Source of the DNA: Stutzerimonas sp. S1
GTDB taxonomy: Bacteria > Pseudomonadota > Gammaproteobacteria > Pseudomonadales > Pseudomonadaceae
Assembly (NCBI RefSeq): GCF_025966695.1
Contig: NZ_JAOEIY010000001.1
Coordinates: 320,474-384,473 of the forward strand
Direction: 5' to 3'
DNA length: 64,000 bases
The notes beneath the pieces are model-generated. The model worked only from the letters and a program-made list of their open reading frames with translations. It did not search any database and was not told where the DNA came from. Each line of letters starts with the position of its first letter. Within the stretch, counting starts at the first letter, position 1. Below, piece by piece: positions 49,990 through 59,546 of this stretch. Both the position numbers and the translations under genes were made by a program.

Positions 49990-50994
49990 TCAGCGCACCG
50001 GCTGATCGAACTTCAACACGCCTTCCTCGAAGATGTTCAACCGCTCGCGCAGCTGCTCCGGTTGCAGCGGTGCCCCCGGCGCTCCGGGCTCGGGTGCGGT
50101 TGCCGACGGCGCGCCGGCCTCTTCGTCTTCGCCTCCGGCCGGCGCAGGCTGCTCGCCTTCGATGGTGCGCTGCGCCTTCTTGGTCAGCACGAGAATATCG
50201 ATGCGCCGATTGATGGGGTTGAGCGGGTCCTTGCGATCGAACAGCGCCGACGACGCGTAACCGACGACGCGAGCAATCTGCTCCTCCGGATAGCCGCCGG
50301 CCACCAGGGTGCGCCGGGCCGCATTGGCACGACTGGCAGACAGCTCCCAGTTGCCGAAATCGGTGCGCCCGAGATAAGGCTTGGCATCGGTATGTCCACT
50401 GATGCTGATCTTGTTCGGCACCGCGCGAATGGTGTCGCCCATGGCCAGCAGAATGTCCTCGAAATAAGGCTGCAGCTGGGCACTGCCGAGGGCGAACATC
50501 GGCCGGTTCTCGGCATCCATGATCTGGATGCGCAGGCCATCCTTGGTGATCTCGAAGAGGATCTGGTCCTTGAAGCGTCTCAGGTCGGGATTCTCGTCGA
50601 CCTTGTTCTGCAACTCCTGCAGCAGCAGCTCGAGCCGCTCCCGCTCGAGCTGCTCGGCGAAGGTTTCGGCCTGCTCGGCATCGATCTTCGATTCCGCCTG
50701 CTGCACCGCCGGATCGATCTCCGGATGGAGGGTGCGGTCCGGCGACGGCGTGGGCGTGCCGCCCAGGTCGATGACGTGCGGACTGGCGCTTTCGGTGAAG
50801 CCGATCGGATCCTGGAAGTAGCCGGAAATGGCGCGCTTCTGCTCCGGCGTGGCCGAACTCATCAGCCACATCACCAGGAAGAACGCCATCATCGCCGTCA
50901 TGAAGTCGGCGAAGGCGATCTTCCAGGCACCACCATGATGGCCGCCGGCGGTCTTCTTGACCCGCTTGACGATGATCGGTTGGTTGTTGTCCAT
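49990..50994 (-). CDS. motB: Flagellar stator protein MotB
   Basis: The peptidoglycan-anchored half of the flagellar stator. The 334-residue protein has a short cytosolic N-terminus, a single membrane helix WKIAFADFMTAMMAFFLVMWL with the proton-carrying Asp30, a plug/linker, and a C-terminal OmpA-like domain with ISGHTDAKPY and RANAARRTLVAGG and NRRIDILVL. The C-terminal tail is rich in Ala, Gly and Glu. motA lies nine bases upstream. Confidence 0.96.
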   Translation of the reverse strand: MDNNQPIIVKRVKKTAGGHHGGAWKIAFADFMTAMMAFFLVMWLMSSATPEQKRAISGYFQDPIGFTESASPHVIDLGGTPTPSPDRTLHPEIDPAVQQAESKIDAEQAETFAEQLERERLELLLQELQNKVDENPDLRRFKDQILFEITKDGLRIQIMDAENRPMFALGSAQLQPYFEDILLAMGDTIRAVPNKISISGHTDAKPYLGRTDFGNWELSASRANAARRTLVAGGYPEEQIARVVGYASSALFDRKDPLNPINRRIDILVLTKKAQRTIEGEQPAPAGGEDEEAGAPSATAPEPGAPGAPLQPEQLRERLNIFEEGVLKFDQPVR

Positions 50995-51003
50995 GCGCGG
51001 GCC

Positions 51004-51855
51004 TTAGCTGCCACGCATGGCTTGTTCGAGCTCGGAGAAGCTCGGCCGGTGGGCATGGAACAGCACCTTGCGCCCGAACTCGACGGCCAGCGTCGGCGGC
51101 ATGCCGGAGGCCGAGGCGACGAGGGTGGCCTTGATCGCCTCGTAGAGGTTCAGTTCTTCCCTGGCATCGTGCTCGAGCGCCGCCGACAGCGGGCCGAAGA
51201 AGCCGTAGGCAGCAAGAATGCCGAGGAAGGTACCGACCAGCGCGGCGCCGACCTTCTCGCCAATCTCGGCGTTGTTCGCATCGGCCAGCACCGACATGGT
51301 CAGCACGATGCCGAGCACCGCAGCCACGATCCCCATCGCCGGCAAGCCGTCGGCGATTCGGTTAACGGCGTGCGACGGGTGCTCCAGCTCTTCCTTCAGG
51401 CTGGCCAGTTCCATGTCGAACAACCCTTCCAGCTCGTGCGGCGCCATGTTGCCGGAGGACATGATGCGCAGGTAATCGCAGATGAAAGCAGTCATCCGCT
51501 CATCCTTCAGCACGCCGGGATACTTGCTGAACAGTGGGCTGGCGGCCGGATCCTCGAGATCGGCCTCGATGGCCATCATGCCCTCGCGGCGGCTCTTGTT
51601 GAGTATCGAATAGAGCAGGCCGAGCACTTCCAGATAGTAGGTTTGAGTGAAGCGGCTGCTGAACATCTTCAGCGATTTCTGGAACACGATCTTCGTGGTG
51701 CTGGCCGGATTGGCCTGCAGAAAGCCGCCCAGTGCAGCGCCGCCAATGATCATCACCTCGAATGGATGGATGAGCGCGGCGAGCGCACCGCCCGAGAGGA
51801 TGAAACCACCGAGCACACTGCCGATTACCACGAGAATGCCGAGAATCTTGACCAT
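51004..51855 (-). CDS. motA: Flagellar stator protein MotA
   Basis: The ion-channel partner of MotB that pushes on FliG. The 283-residue protein has four membrane helices and the large cytosolic loop between helices 2 and 3 with SRREGMMAIEADLEDP, then MVLPAMGIVAAVLGIVLTM-type DGLPAMGIVAAVLGI and GTFLGILAAYGFFGPLS. Start ATG at 51855 (MVKILGILVVIG) matches known MotA N-termini. A sigma-28-like promoter lies about 100 bases upstream. Confidence 0.96.
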   Translation of the reverse strand: MVKILGILVVIGSVLGGFILSGGALAALIHPFEVMIIGGAALGGFLQANPASTTKIVFQKSLKMFSSRFTQTYYLEVLGLLYSILNKSRREGMMAIEADLEDPAASPLFSKYPGVLKDERMTAFICDYLRIMSSGNMAPHELEGLFDMELASLKEELEHPSHAVNRIADGLPAMGIVAAVLGIVLTMSVLADANNAEIGEKVGAALVGTFLGILAAYGFFGPLSAALEHDAREELNLYEAIKATLVASASGMPPTLAVEFGRKVLFHAHRPSFSELEQAMRGS

Positions 51856-51954
51856 AGGTACCGTCTGGAAAACTGAATGCGGACCGACCGGAACGAGGCG
51901 AAGCACGCCGGTCTGGCGCTGCGTCAAGGAGGGTATCTGAAAGAATTGTTCTGG

Positions 51955-51981
51955 TTATCGGAACTTTTGCGCCAGACTAAA
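51955..51981 (-). promoter_or_regulatory. Sigma-28 (FliA)-like promoter for motAB
   Basis: On the minus strand TTTAGTCT (complement of 51974-51981), eleven bases, then TCCGATAA (complement of 51955-51962). Compared with the enteric consensus TAAAGTTT-N11-GCCGATAA this is 5 of 8 and 7 of 8 with exact spacing. It lies about 100 bases before the motA ATG. Confidence 0.55.
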
Positions 51982-51991
51982 GGCCATCCCG

Positions 51992-53536
51992 ATGAAAAGC
52001 CAGTTCGGCGCCATGACCACAACGACTTCGCTTCCTCGCAGCATCCCCGCCTGGATCAAACTTCTCGACGATACCCAGCTACCTGCGTTTGCCTCTACGC
52101 ATGAAAGCGTTCGCCAAGCGTTGCGCGACAGCAGCCAGTCCATGCGCCAGATCGCCGAACTGATCCAGCCCAGCCCGGTGCTCGCGCTTTGCTTCATCCG
52201 CGAAGCCAACAGGCATCGCGCCGCCGACAGCAAGCCCGCCGAGAGCCTCGAAACCGCGCTCAGCCGCATCGGTCTGCAACGCGCCGAACAACTGCTCAAC
52301 CGCATCCCCGCAGCGCAAACCAGCGATATTCCCCACGCCCTGCGACAGATGGTGCTGATCAGCCGGCACGCCAGCCAGCAGGCCAACGGCCTGTTCGCCG
52401 GCCGGTTGGCGCGCCTGTGGCAAGACATCCACTGGGGCAGTCTGCTGTTTCTCTCGCCAGTGTGGGCATTACTCGCGGCCCATCCACCATTGCTCGAAGC
52501 TTGGGAGCAGCGCGTGCTGGTTAACGGCGAACCGGCCAGCCGCGTCGAACAGCAGCTGCTTGGCGTCTCGTTATTGGAGCTGTGCCTGCGTGTCGCCGAA
52601 CACTGGCACCTGCCGGACTGGATCATTCAGGGCTACCGCCTGCTCAGCGGCAATCGGCGCCTGCTGGTCAAGGCACTGCACATCGCCCGTGACAACGAGC
52701 ATCCGCTGCATCAACAGCAGATGCTCGATGCCGATCCCGAACTACGCCGCTGGCTGACCCTGCCGAGCAACACCATCGTGCTCGCCAACGGCCTGGCGCT
52801 ATCGGCCCACCATAGTTGGAGTGGTGTGCACACCCTGCGCTGGCAGCACCTGGCCGGACTCTATCTGCAGCTGCCCCTGGCACAACTGCAGCAACTGGTG
52901 CACCAGCAGGCCGTGAACAGCGCCCGCGCGTTCGGCCCGACCGACCTCTGGCACCCAGCACAAGGACTGCTGTGGCCTTGGGATAGTCGCTTCCAGCGGG
53001 AGAAAATCGGCACCGCGAGCACACCCGACGCCCAGGCACTGGCCCTCTGGCGTGACAGCTGCCGGCAGCTACTCCAAGAGCCCAGCCCGTTCAGCAACGT
53101 GCTACAGCTGACAGCCTGCGCGCGCACGGCCGTGACCAGCATCGGCATGCAACGTGCCTTGCTGATGCTGCTCGACCGCAAGAATCAGCGCCTGGTCGCC
53201 CAGCAGGATGTCGGCTTGCCGCCACACGCCGCACGCCTGATCCTCGACCCCGCGCAAAGCCAGGTACTGCGCCGCCTGCTGGAAAAGCCGGCACTGCTGC
53301 GCCTGAAGCCAGAAAACATGGCGATGTTCTCGGCGCTGCTACCCGGCACGCTCAAGGCACTGTTTGCTGGCGAGCATCTGTTGTTGCGCTCGCTGGGCAG
53401 CGGCGGCCGCGTGGTGATGCTGCTGATCGCCGATCAGGGCAACGCTCCGTTCAGTGATGCGACCCTGCAAGCGTTCGACAAGACCATGCAGTGCATCGAG
53501 CGAGCGCTGAGCCACTTCAGCAAGCGCGGCGCCTGA
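51992..53536 (+). CDS. HDOD-domain protein
   Basis: A 514-residue cytosolic protein. Residues about 20-210 fit the HDOD domain: IPAWIKLLDDTQLPAFASTHESVR, then LIQPSPVLALCFIREANRHR and AALSRIGLQRAEQLL-type LETALSRIGLQRAEQ. The HD metal ligands are not conserved, as usual for HDOD. The C-terminal part (about 340-505) looks GAF-like without a clear signature. HDOD proteins act in signalling, often with c-di-GMP or two-component systems. It is divergent from motA. The start may be 52013 instead of 51992; neither has a strong ribosome site. Confidence 0.78.
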   Translation: MKSQFGAMTTTTSLPRSIPAWIKLLDDTQLPAFASTHESVRQALRDSSQSMRQIAELIQPSPVLALCFIREANRHRAADSKPAESLETALSRIGLQRAEQLLNRIPAAQTSDIPHALRQMVLISRHASQQANGLFAGRLARLWQDIHWGSLLFLSPVWALLAAHPPLLEAWEQRVLVNGEPASRVEQQLLGVSLLELCLRVAEHWHLPDWIIQGYRLLSGNRRLLVKALHIARDNEHPLHQQQMLDADPELRRWLTLPSNTIVLANGLALSAHHSWSGVHTLRWQHLAGLYLQLPLAQLQQLVHQQAVNSARAFGPTDLWHPAQGLLWPWDSRFQREKIGTASTPDAQALALWRDSCRQLLQEPSPFSNVLQLTACARTAVTSIGMQRALLMLLDRKNQRLVAQQDVGLPPHAARLILDPAQSQVLRRLLEKPALLRLKPENMAMFSALLPGTLKALFAGEHLLLRSLGSGGRVVMLLIADQGNAPFSDATLQAFDKTMQCIERALSHFSKRGA

Positions 53537-53581
53537 GCTTTTTCGCTAGACTTCGCCTTCACCGACTAGCCGAGGCCTGCC

Positions 53582-54397
53582 GTGTCCGCCTTTTCCAACC
53601 TGCCGCTGGTGATCGAACCTGCCGATCTGGCCGAACGCCTGCATGCGCCCGAACTGATTCTCGTCGACTTGACCAGCGCTGCGCGCTATGCCGAAGGCCA
53701 CCTGCCCGGCGCCCGCTTCGTTGATCCGAAACAGACCCAACTGGGCCAACCGCCGGCACCGGGACTACTGCCACCCAAGGCACAGCTCGAGGCGCTGTTC
53801 GGCGCTCTCGGCCATCGCCGCGAAGCAGTTTATGTGGTGTACGACGACGAAGGCGGCGGCTGGGCCGGTCGCTTCATCTGGCTGCTCGACGTTATCGGTC
53901 ATCACCGCTACCACTACCTCAATGGCGGGCTGCATGCCTGGCTGGCCGAGCAGCGACCGCTGTCGCAGCAGGTACCGCCGGCCGTCGACGGTTCGGTGGT
54001 ACTGGAACTCGACAGCGCGCCGATCGCTACCCGTGAGTACATCGAAAGCCGCCTCGGCGCTGACGATCTGGTGATCTGGGACGCACGCTCCGCGCAGGAA
54101 TACCGCGGCGAGAAGGTGCTTGCCGCACGTGGCGGCCATATTCCCGACGCAGTGAATTTCGAATGGACCGCAGGCATGGACGCCGCACGCGCGCTGCGCA
54201 TCCGCGGCGATATCGCCGAGCAGCTCAGCGCGCTCGGCATCGTGCCGGAAAAGGAAGTCATCACCCATTGCCAGACGCATCATCGCTCCGGCTTCACCTA
54301 CCTGCTGGCCAAAGCTCTGGGCTATCCCCGCGTCAAGGGCTACGCCGGCTCCTGGGGCGAGTGGGGCAATCTGCCCGATACGCCGATCCAGCCATGA
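53582..54397 (+). CDS. rhdA: Thiosulfate sulfurtransferase RhdA (rhodanese)
   Basis: A 271-residue tandem-domain rhodanese moving sulfur from thiosulfate to cyanide or thiols. The N-terminal inactive domain covers residues about 8-125, and the C-terminal active domain about 150-265 with the catalytic Cys230 in [11 protein letters not shown]. The six-residue loop CQTHHRS and the cysteine position match Azotobacter vinelandii RhdA. Start is GTG at 53582, giving [13 protein letters not shown]. psd follows at once and the end overlaps one candidate psd start. Confidence 0.95.
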   Translation: MSAFSNLPLVIEPADLAERLHAPELILVDLTSAARYAEGHLPGARFVDPKQTQLGQPPAPGLLPPKAQLEALFGALGHRREAVYVVYDDEGGGWAGRFIWLLDVIGHHRYHYLNGGLHAWLAEQRPLSQQVPPAVDGSVVLELDSAPIATREYIESRLGADDLVIWDARSAQEYRGEKVLAARGGHIPDAVNFEWTAGMDAARALRIRGDIAEQLSALGIVPEKEVITHCQTHHRSGFTYLLAKALGYPRVKGYAGSWGEWGNLPDTPIQP

Positions 54398-54408
54398 AAA
54401 GGTCATCC

Positions 54409-55272
54409 ATGAAAGATCGCTTGTTCGTAATCAGCCAGTACCTGCTGCCGCATCACCTGATCTCGCGCCTGGCCGGCTGCCTCGCCGAATGTCGCCTGCC
54501 GTGGGTGAAGAACACCTTCATCCAGTGGTTTGCCCGGCATTTCCAGGTGGACATGAGTCAGGCCCAGGTCGAGGACCTCACCGCCTATGAGCATTTCAAC
54601 GCCTTCTTCACCCGCGCACTGAAAGACGGGGCACGTCCGCTGGACCCGACATCCGGTGCCATCCTCAACCCATGTGACGGCGCCATCAGCCAGCTGGGCA
54701 AGATCGAACAAGGCCGCATCGTCCAGGCCAAGGGCCACAGCTACAGCGTGATGGAACTGCTCGGCGGCGACCATGAGCGTGCTGCCCCGTTCATGGGTGG
54801 CGACTTTGCCACCATCTACCTGTCGCCCAAGGACTACCACCGCGTCCACATGCCGCTCAGCGGCACCCTGCGCGAAATGGTCTACGTGCCGGGCCGGATC
54901 TTCTCGGTGAACACCGTGACCACCCAGGGCGTGCCGGAGCTGTTCGCCCGCAACGAGCGCGTGGTGTGCATCTTCGACACCGAGCGCGGACCGATGGCGA
55001 TGGTGCTGGTCGGCGCGATGATCGTCGCCAGTATCGAAACCGTCTGGGCCGGCCTGGTCACGCCGCCCAAGCGCACGCTGAAGACGTTCCGCTACGACGA
55101 AGCCGCGCGGGCGCCGATCCAGCTGGAGAAAGGCGCCGAGATGGGCCGCTTCAAGCTCGGCTCCACAGTCATCCTGCTCTTCGGACCGGAGCAGGTGCGC
55201 TGGGCCGAACAACTGGGGCCGCTGAGCCCGGTCTGCATGGGCGAAGCGCTCGGCCAGGCGAAACTCGACTGA
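54409..55272 (+). CDS. psd: Phosphatidylserine decarboxylase proenzyme
   Basis: Makes phosphatidylethanolamine from phosphatidylserine in the inner membrane. The 287-residue proenzyme has [20 protein letters not shown]-type [11 protein letters not shown], the segment [13 protein letters not shown] and the self-cleavage site LGST (Ser252), where the serine becomes the pyruvoyl group. The ATG at 54409 ([16 protein letters not shown]) has AAAAGG in front and matches other Psd N-termini; an ATG at 54394 overlapping the rhdA stop would add five residues. A hairpin follows. Confidence 0.96.
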   Translation: MKDRLFVISQYLLPHHLISRLAGCLAECRLPWVKNTFIQWFARHFQVDMSQAQVEDLTAYEHFNAFFTRALKDGARPLDPTSGAILNPCDGAISQLGKIEQGRIVQAKGHSYSVMELLGGDHERAAPFMGGDFATIYLSPKDYHRVHMPLSGTLREMVYVPGRIFSVNTVTTQGVPELFARNERVVCIFDTERGPMAMVLVGAMIVASIETVWAGLVTPPKRTLKTFRYDEAARAPIQLEKGAEMGRFKLGSTVILLFGPEQVRWAEQLGPLSPVCMGEALGQAKLD

Positions 55273-55279
55273 GATTTAA

Positions 55280-55312
55280 CCGCCGCCTTTCGCCCAACGG
55301 CGAAGGCGGCGG
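55280..55312 (+). terminator. GC-rich hairpin after psd
   Basis: CCGCCGCCTTTCGCC (55280-55294) pairs with GGCGAAGGCGGCGG (55299-55312) with one bulged base and a 4-base loop, seven bases after the psd stop. There is no T run on plus. Probable terminator of rhdA-psd. Confidence 0.55.
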
Positions 55313-55491
55313 CGCGGAACGCCTCCTGACTGCACCGCTGGCACCCAGCACGTGCGGCATTACTGCATTACGGAACTACCGATCATCGGATAATATCAAA
55401 GAGCCATCACTCGCCATGAACTATGGCACGATGCCAGCTGATAAAGTTCGCCGATAGACGTGCCGATGTAAGAGCTGCAGGAGTTTGCCGG

Positions 55492-57297
55492 TTGCAAAGC
55501 CAACATTTGCTATTACGCGTACCCACACCGACCCAGCAGAGCCTGTCCTTCTGCGAAGTCAACGTGCGCGCCATGCAGCAATGGCTTTCCGGCCTGCCCA
55601 AGGCCAATCTGGGCGAGATGGCCCGTCAGCTGTACCAGGCGCTGGTGGAACTCAACCAATTGCGCGTCCCGTCGCAGACCCGGCTGCAGTTGCTCGAGCT
55701 GCTGCGTCCGGAAGTGCATTACGTCTGCACCCACCTCGAGCGGCATTACCTCAACCAGCCGATCGTACTCGGCGAACGACCACGCAAGGTTGCCGGCCTC
55801 TGCCAGGCTCTGCAGAACCACCTCGCCACTGGCTACAAGCTGATCGTCGTCCGCGTCATCGCGCGACCGGAACGCGATCGCCAACAACTGCTGACGGTCG
55901 CCCTGCAGCGTGCGGTGCATAGCCTCGTGGCTTTGCTGGTGCGTTCGACCCAGCTGTACAGCCCAGCCGCCGAGAGCCTCTGGCTGGAGCTGCACAGGCT
56001 TTACCAGCTGGCCACGCAAAACGCGCTGCAAGGCGTTCCGGTACGTGACGAACTGGCGCATGACGGCCACGCCCTAAGTACCGAGCAGTGCTACATCGCC
56101 GCACTGCTGCTCGGCTGCGCCCGCTGCAACCAGATGCGCCAGCAGGCTGTTGCCCAGCTGAGCAAGGCACTCGAAGCGTGGAGCACGCTAGTTACTCTGC
56201 AATCGGCCGTCTCGGCGTCCAGCCTGTTCGTCTTCTCGCCCCAGAGCGACAGTGCACCGCGCTATCGTTCGCTGTTCGCTCGCGATGCGCTGCAGAGCAT
56301 GCTGGGAATCGATCCGAGTCGACTGGTCGTCGCGATCACCGACCATCTGCGTCTGGCTGCGGAGTATCGCGAGCGCTCGGCATTGCCGGCAGCGAGCGGC
56401 ATCGGCGATGAGCTGTTGCTGCATGTGAGTGCCGCCTGGGGTGATATCTCCGAACGCACCTTCCAGCGCACCCCAGCCAACGGCTCGTTGCGCCTGTGCA
56501 TCGGCATGACCGCACTGCACTACCAACTTGCCGGCCAGCGCCCCTTCAATGCCGTGCTGGAACGCCACGAGGAACCCAGCTGCGCGATCTTCAAGGCCAA
56601 CAACGGCGCAGCGGACATCTGGGCAACCGCTTTCGACGCCCAGAGCAGCGCGACCGACAACATGCTGCCCGATGAGCACATCGAATTCGTCCGTCCGACA
56701 ATCCGCAGCGAAACACCGCCACCCGTCACAGCTCCTACCGAAGAGGCTTACCCCACCTTCGAGGTGCAGCTGGTCAACCATAGCCCCGGCGGTTACTGCC
56801 TGGCCTGGCCGGCCGAGGTGCCCGCACAATTGCAGGCCGGCGAGTTGCTGGGCCTGCGCGACGGCGGCGACAAGGGCTGGAGTGTCGCCGTGGTGCGCTG
56901 GATCCGCCAGGTCCGCGGGGGCGGGGCGCAGATGGGTATCGAGCTGATCGCACCCCAGGCGCAGCCGTGTGGCCTGCGTCTGCTGCGCAAGGCCGAACAG
57001 GCCAGCGAATACTTACGTGCGCTGCTTCTGCCGGAGATCGCCGCGATCTCGCAGCCAGCCACGCTGATCGCTCCGCGCCTGCCGTTCCAGCAAGGCCACA
57101 AGGTGCTGATCAACCAGGACGGCGAGGAACAGCGCGCAGTGCTCAATCGCCGCCAGAGCCATACTGGCAACTACAACCAGTTCGAGTACCGTCTCATCGG
57201 CGAGCTACCGGCCGAGCGAGAGACCCTGGTCACAGCCTGGGGAACGCAAGGAAACAGCAGCGATGGAGATTTTGACTCGCTCTGGAAGTCGCTGTAG
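55492..57297 (+). CDS. PilZ-like domain protein encoded upstream of fimX
   Basis: A 601-residue cytosolic protein. The long N-terminal part (about 1-390) is helical without a recognised domain. The C-terminal region (about 395-510) fits a PilZ c-di-GMP-binding domain: RPTIR (Arg401-Arg405) matches RxxxR and NHSPGG (Asn429-Gly434) matches [D/N]xSxxG, followed by strands ending in AQMGIELI. Start is taken as TTG at 55492 because CAGGAG stands eight bases before it and the product begins LQSQHLLLRVPTPTQQS. An ATG at 55423 would add 23 residues. fimX follows after 61 bases. Homologues next to fimX in pseudomonads are, as I recall, unnamed. Confidence 0.78.
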   Translation: MQSQHLLLRVPTPTQQSLSFCEVNVRAMQQWLSGLPKANLGEMARQLYQALVELNQLRVPSQTRLQLLELLRPEVHYVCTHLERHYLNQPIVLGERPRKVAGLCQALQNHLATGYKLIVVRVIARPERDRQQLLTVALQRAVHSLVALLVRSTQLYSPAAESLWLELHRLYQLATQNALQGVPVRDELAHDGHALSTEQCYIAALLLGCARCNQMRQQAVAQLSKALEAWSTLVTLQSAVSASSLFVFSPQSDSAPRYRSLFARDALQSMLGIDPSRLVVAITDHLRLAAEYRERSALPAASGIGDELLLHVSAAWGDISERTFQRTPANGSLRLCIGMTALHYQLAGQRPFNAVLERHEEPSCAIFKANNGAADIWATAFDAQSSATDNMLPDEHIEFVRPTIRSETPPPVTAPTEEAYPTFEVQLVNHSPGGYCLAWPAEVPAQLQAGELLGLRDGGDKGWSVAVVRWIRQVRGGGAQMGIELIAPQAQPCGLRLLRKAEQASEYLRALLLPEIAAISQPATLIAPRLPFQQGHKVLINQDGEEQRAVLNRRQSHTGNYNQFEYRLIGELPAERETLVTAWGTQGNSSDGDFDSLWKSL

Positions 57298-57358
57298 ATT
57301 GCCGGCACTCGTATTTCCGCCCCTTCGCGCCCTGTCGGCGCGCTATTGATCTGTCGCC

Positions 57359-59425
57359 ATGGCCCTGCAAAAGAAAACCATCCGCCTGCTGATCCTCGAG
57401 GATTCGCAGAACGAAGCCGAGCGTCTGGTCAGTCTGTTCCGCAATGCCGGGCAGGCCACCCGCGTCCATCGGCTCACCTCGAGCGACGACCTGGCAGACG
57501 CCCTGCAACAAACCTGGGATCTGCTGATCAGCGCACCGAGCAGCGAAAACCTCGAGCCGAGCGAAGCCATCAGCGCCATCCGCCGGCAGTCCAAGGACAT
57601 CCCGATCATCCAGCTCACCGAGGGCCATGACGCCGAGGCGATCACCGATGCGCTGCAGCTCGGCGCGCAGGATGCACTCCCTCAGGGCGAGGACGAATGG
57701 CTGATCCTGGTCGCCAACCGCGAACTGGCCAACCTCGAGGAGCGCCGAGCGCGCCGCTCGGCGGAAGTGGCGCTGCGCGAAGCCGAGAAGCGCTGCCAGC
57801 TGCTGCTCGACAGCTCGGTGGATGCCATCGCCTACGTACACGACGGCATGCACATCTACGCCAACCGCGCCTATCTGGAGCTGTTTGGCTACGAGGATGT
57901 CGAGGATCTCGAAGGCATGCCGATGATCGACCTGATCGAAGCCTGCGATCAGGTCAACTTCAAGACCTTCCTGAAGAACTACCAGACGCTCGAAGGCAGC
58001 AGCGAACTGACCTGCGGCGGCGTGCGCGCCGACGGCGAAAGCTTCAAGGCACGCATGCACTTCTCGCCGGCATCCTACGATGGCGAACCCTGCATCCAGG
58101 TGGTGATTCGCGCCGAAAGCGACAGCGCCGAACTGCAGAAACTGCGCGAGATCAGCACCCAGGACCCGATTACCGGTCTGCACAACCGCAACCACTTCGC
58201 CGAATTGGTCGATGCCGCCGTCGAGCGCGCAGTCAACGCCAGCCAGAACGCCAGCCTGGCCTATATCCGCGTTGATCGCTTCGCCGGCCTACAGGCGGAA
58301 ATCGGCCTGAGCGATGCAGACCGCCTGCTGCGCCAGCTGGCCGACCTGCTGCGCGACCACTTCGGTTCGAGCGCGCAGTTGGCCCGTTTCGCCGACGACG
58401 TATTCACCGTATTGCAGCCTGGCGTTACCCCGCATCAGGTAGAACCGGACCTGAAGAAACTGCTCAGCCGGGTCGAGGGTCACCTGTTCGACATCGACGG
58501 GCGCACCGTGCAGACCAGCCTGAGCATCGGCGTCGCCGGTCTGGACGAGAAAACCGCACGCGCGCAGGACGTCATCGAACGTGCGCATCGCTGCGCCGAC
58601 GACCTCACCGACGGCAACGCCCTGAAGCTCTACAACCCGGCCGATGAACTGGCAGCCGCCGCGAATCGCGGCAGTATCGTGGCGATGCTGCAGCAGGCAC
58701 TGGAGACCAACAGCTTCCGCTTGCTGTTCCAGCCGATCATCAGCCTGCGCGGTGACAGTCACGAACATTACGAGGTGCTGCTACGCCTGCTTGACCCACA
58801 AGGCGCCGAAGTGCCGCCGGCGCAGTTCCTGAGCGCTGCCAGCGACGCGGGCCTGGCCGGCAAGATCGACCGCTGGGTGATCCTCAACTCGATCAAGCTG
58901 CTCGCCGAGCATCGCACCAAAGGCCACAGTACGCGGCTATTCCTGCACCTGTCCGGCGCCAGCCTGCAAGACGCCGGACTGCTGCCCTGGCTCGGGGTCG
59001 TGCTGAAGGCGGCTCGCCTGCCGGCCGATGCGCTGGTGTTCGAGCTCAACGAGCCAGACGCCGTGGCCTATCTCAAGCCTGCCAAGGCGCTGGCCGAGGG
59101 CTTGGGCGAGTTGGGCTGCCACCTGGCGCTTAGCAACTTCGGCTGCGCGCTCAACCCCTTCAATACGCTTCGGCACCTGAACGCCGAGTTCATCAAGGTC
59201 GACGGATCCTACACTCAGGATCTGAGCCGCCAGGAAAATCAGGAAGCCCTGAAGCAGCTGCTCGCCGAACTGCATGAGCACAAGCGTCAGAGCATCGTGC
59301 CCTTCGTCGAGAGCGCCACGGTCCTGGCCACCCTCTGGCAGGCCGGAGTCAGCTATATTCAGGGCCATTACCTGCAGGGCCCCAGCCAGTCGATGGACTA
59401 CAACTTCTCTTCCGACGAAGAGTAA
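57359..59425 (+). CDS. fimX: Cyclic-di-GMP receptor FimX (type IV pilus regulator)
   Basis: A 688-residue four-domain protein: REC-like (about 8-125) without the phospho-acceptor aspartate, PAS (about 140-260), degenerate GGDEF (about 265-425) and EAL (about 435-688). The GGDEF site reads ADDVF (Ala345-Phe349) and the EAL site EVL (Glu472-Leu474), so it should neither make nor degrade c-di-GMP. This is the pattern of P. aeruginosa FimX (691 residues), which binds c-di-GMP through its EAL domain and drives twitching motility at low c-di-GMP. Gene order psd, hypothetical, fimX supports the call. Confidence 0.94.
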   Translation: MALQKKTIRLLILEDSQNEAERLVSLFRNAGQATRVHRLTSSDDLADALQQTWDLLISAPSSENLEPSEAISAIRRQSKDIPIIQLTEGHDAEAITDALQLGAQDALPQGEDEWLILVANRELANLEERRARRSAEVALREAEKRCQLLLDSSVDAIAYVHDGMHIYANRAYLELFGYEDVEDLEGMPMIDLIEACDQVNFKTFLKNYQTLEGSSELTCGGVRADGESFKARMHFSPASYDGEPCIQVVIRAESDSAELQKLREISTQDPITGLHNRNHFAELVDAAVERAVNASQNASLAYIRVDRFAGLQAEIGLSDADRLLRQLADLLRDHFGSSAQLARFADDVFTVLQPGVTPHQVEPDLKKLLSRVEGHLFDIDGRTVQTSLSIGVAGLDEKTARAQDVIERAHRCADDLTDGNALKLYNPADELAAAANRGSIVAMLQQALETNSFRLLFQPIISLRGDSHEHYEVLLRLLDPQGAEVPPAQFLSAASDAGLAGKIDRWVILNSIKLLAEHRTKGHSTRLFLHLSGASLQDAGLLPWLGVVLKAARLPADALVFELNEPDAVAYLKPAKALAEGLGELGCHLALSNFGCALNPFNTLRHLNAEFIKVDGSYTQDLSRQENQEALKQLLAELHEHKRQSIVPFVESATVLATLWQAGVSYIQGHYLQGPSQSMDYNFSSDEE

Positions 59426-59446
59426 CGCGCTCGGCAAACGAGCGCG
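59426..59446 (+). terminator. Hairpin after fimX
   Basis: CGCGCTCG (59426-59433) pairs perfectly with CGAGCGCG (59439-59446) around GCAAA, starting right after the fimX stop codon. No T run follows, so terminator strength is uncertain. Confidence 0.45.
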
Positions 59447-59546
59447 GCGGCGAGGTCAAACGTCGGCAGCTTGATCAGGATCAGCCAGGCGTCACATCAC
59501 TCGACTAGAGTGTCCGGACGCCTTTTGATCCTTGAGGAGCCACACC

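Noticed and set aside
50062-51876. 604-codon plus-strand frame opposite motB and motA
   Set aside because: It covers two well-identified stator genes on the other strand and has no recognisable domain.
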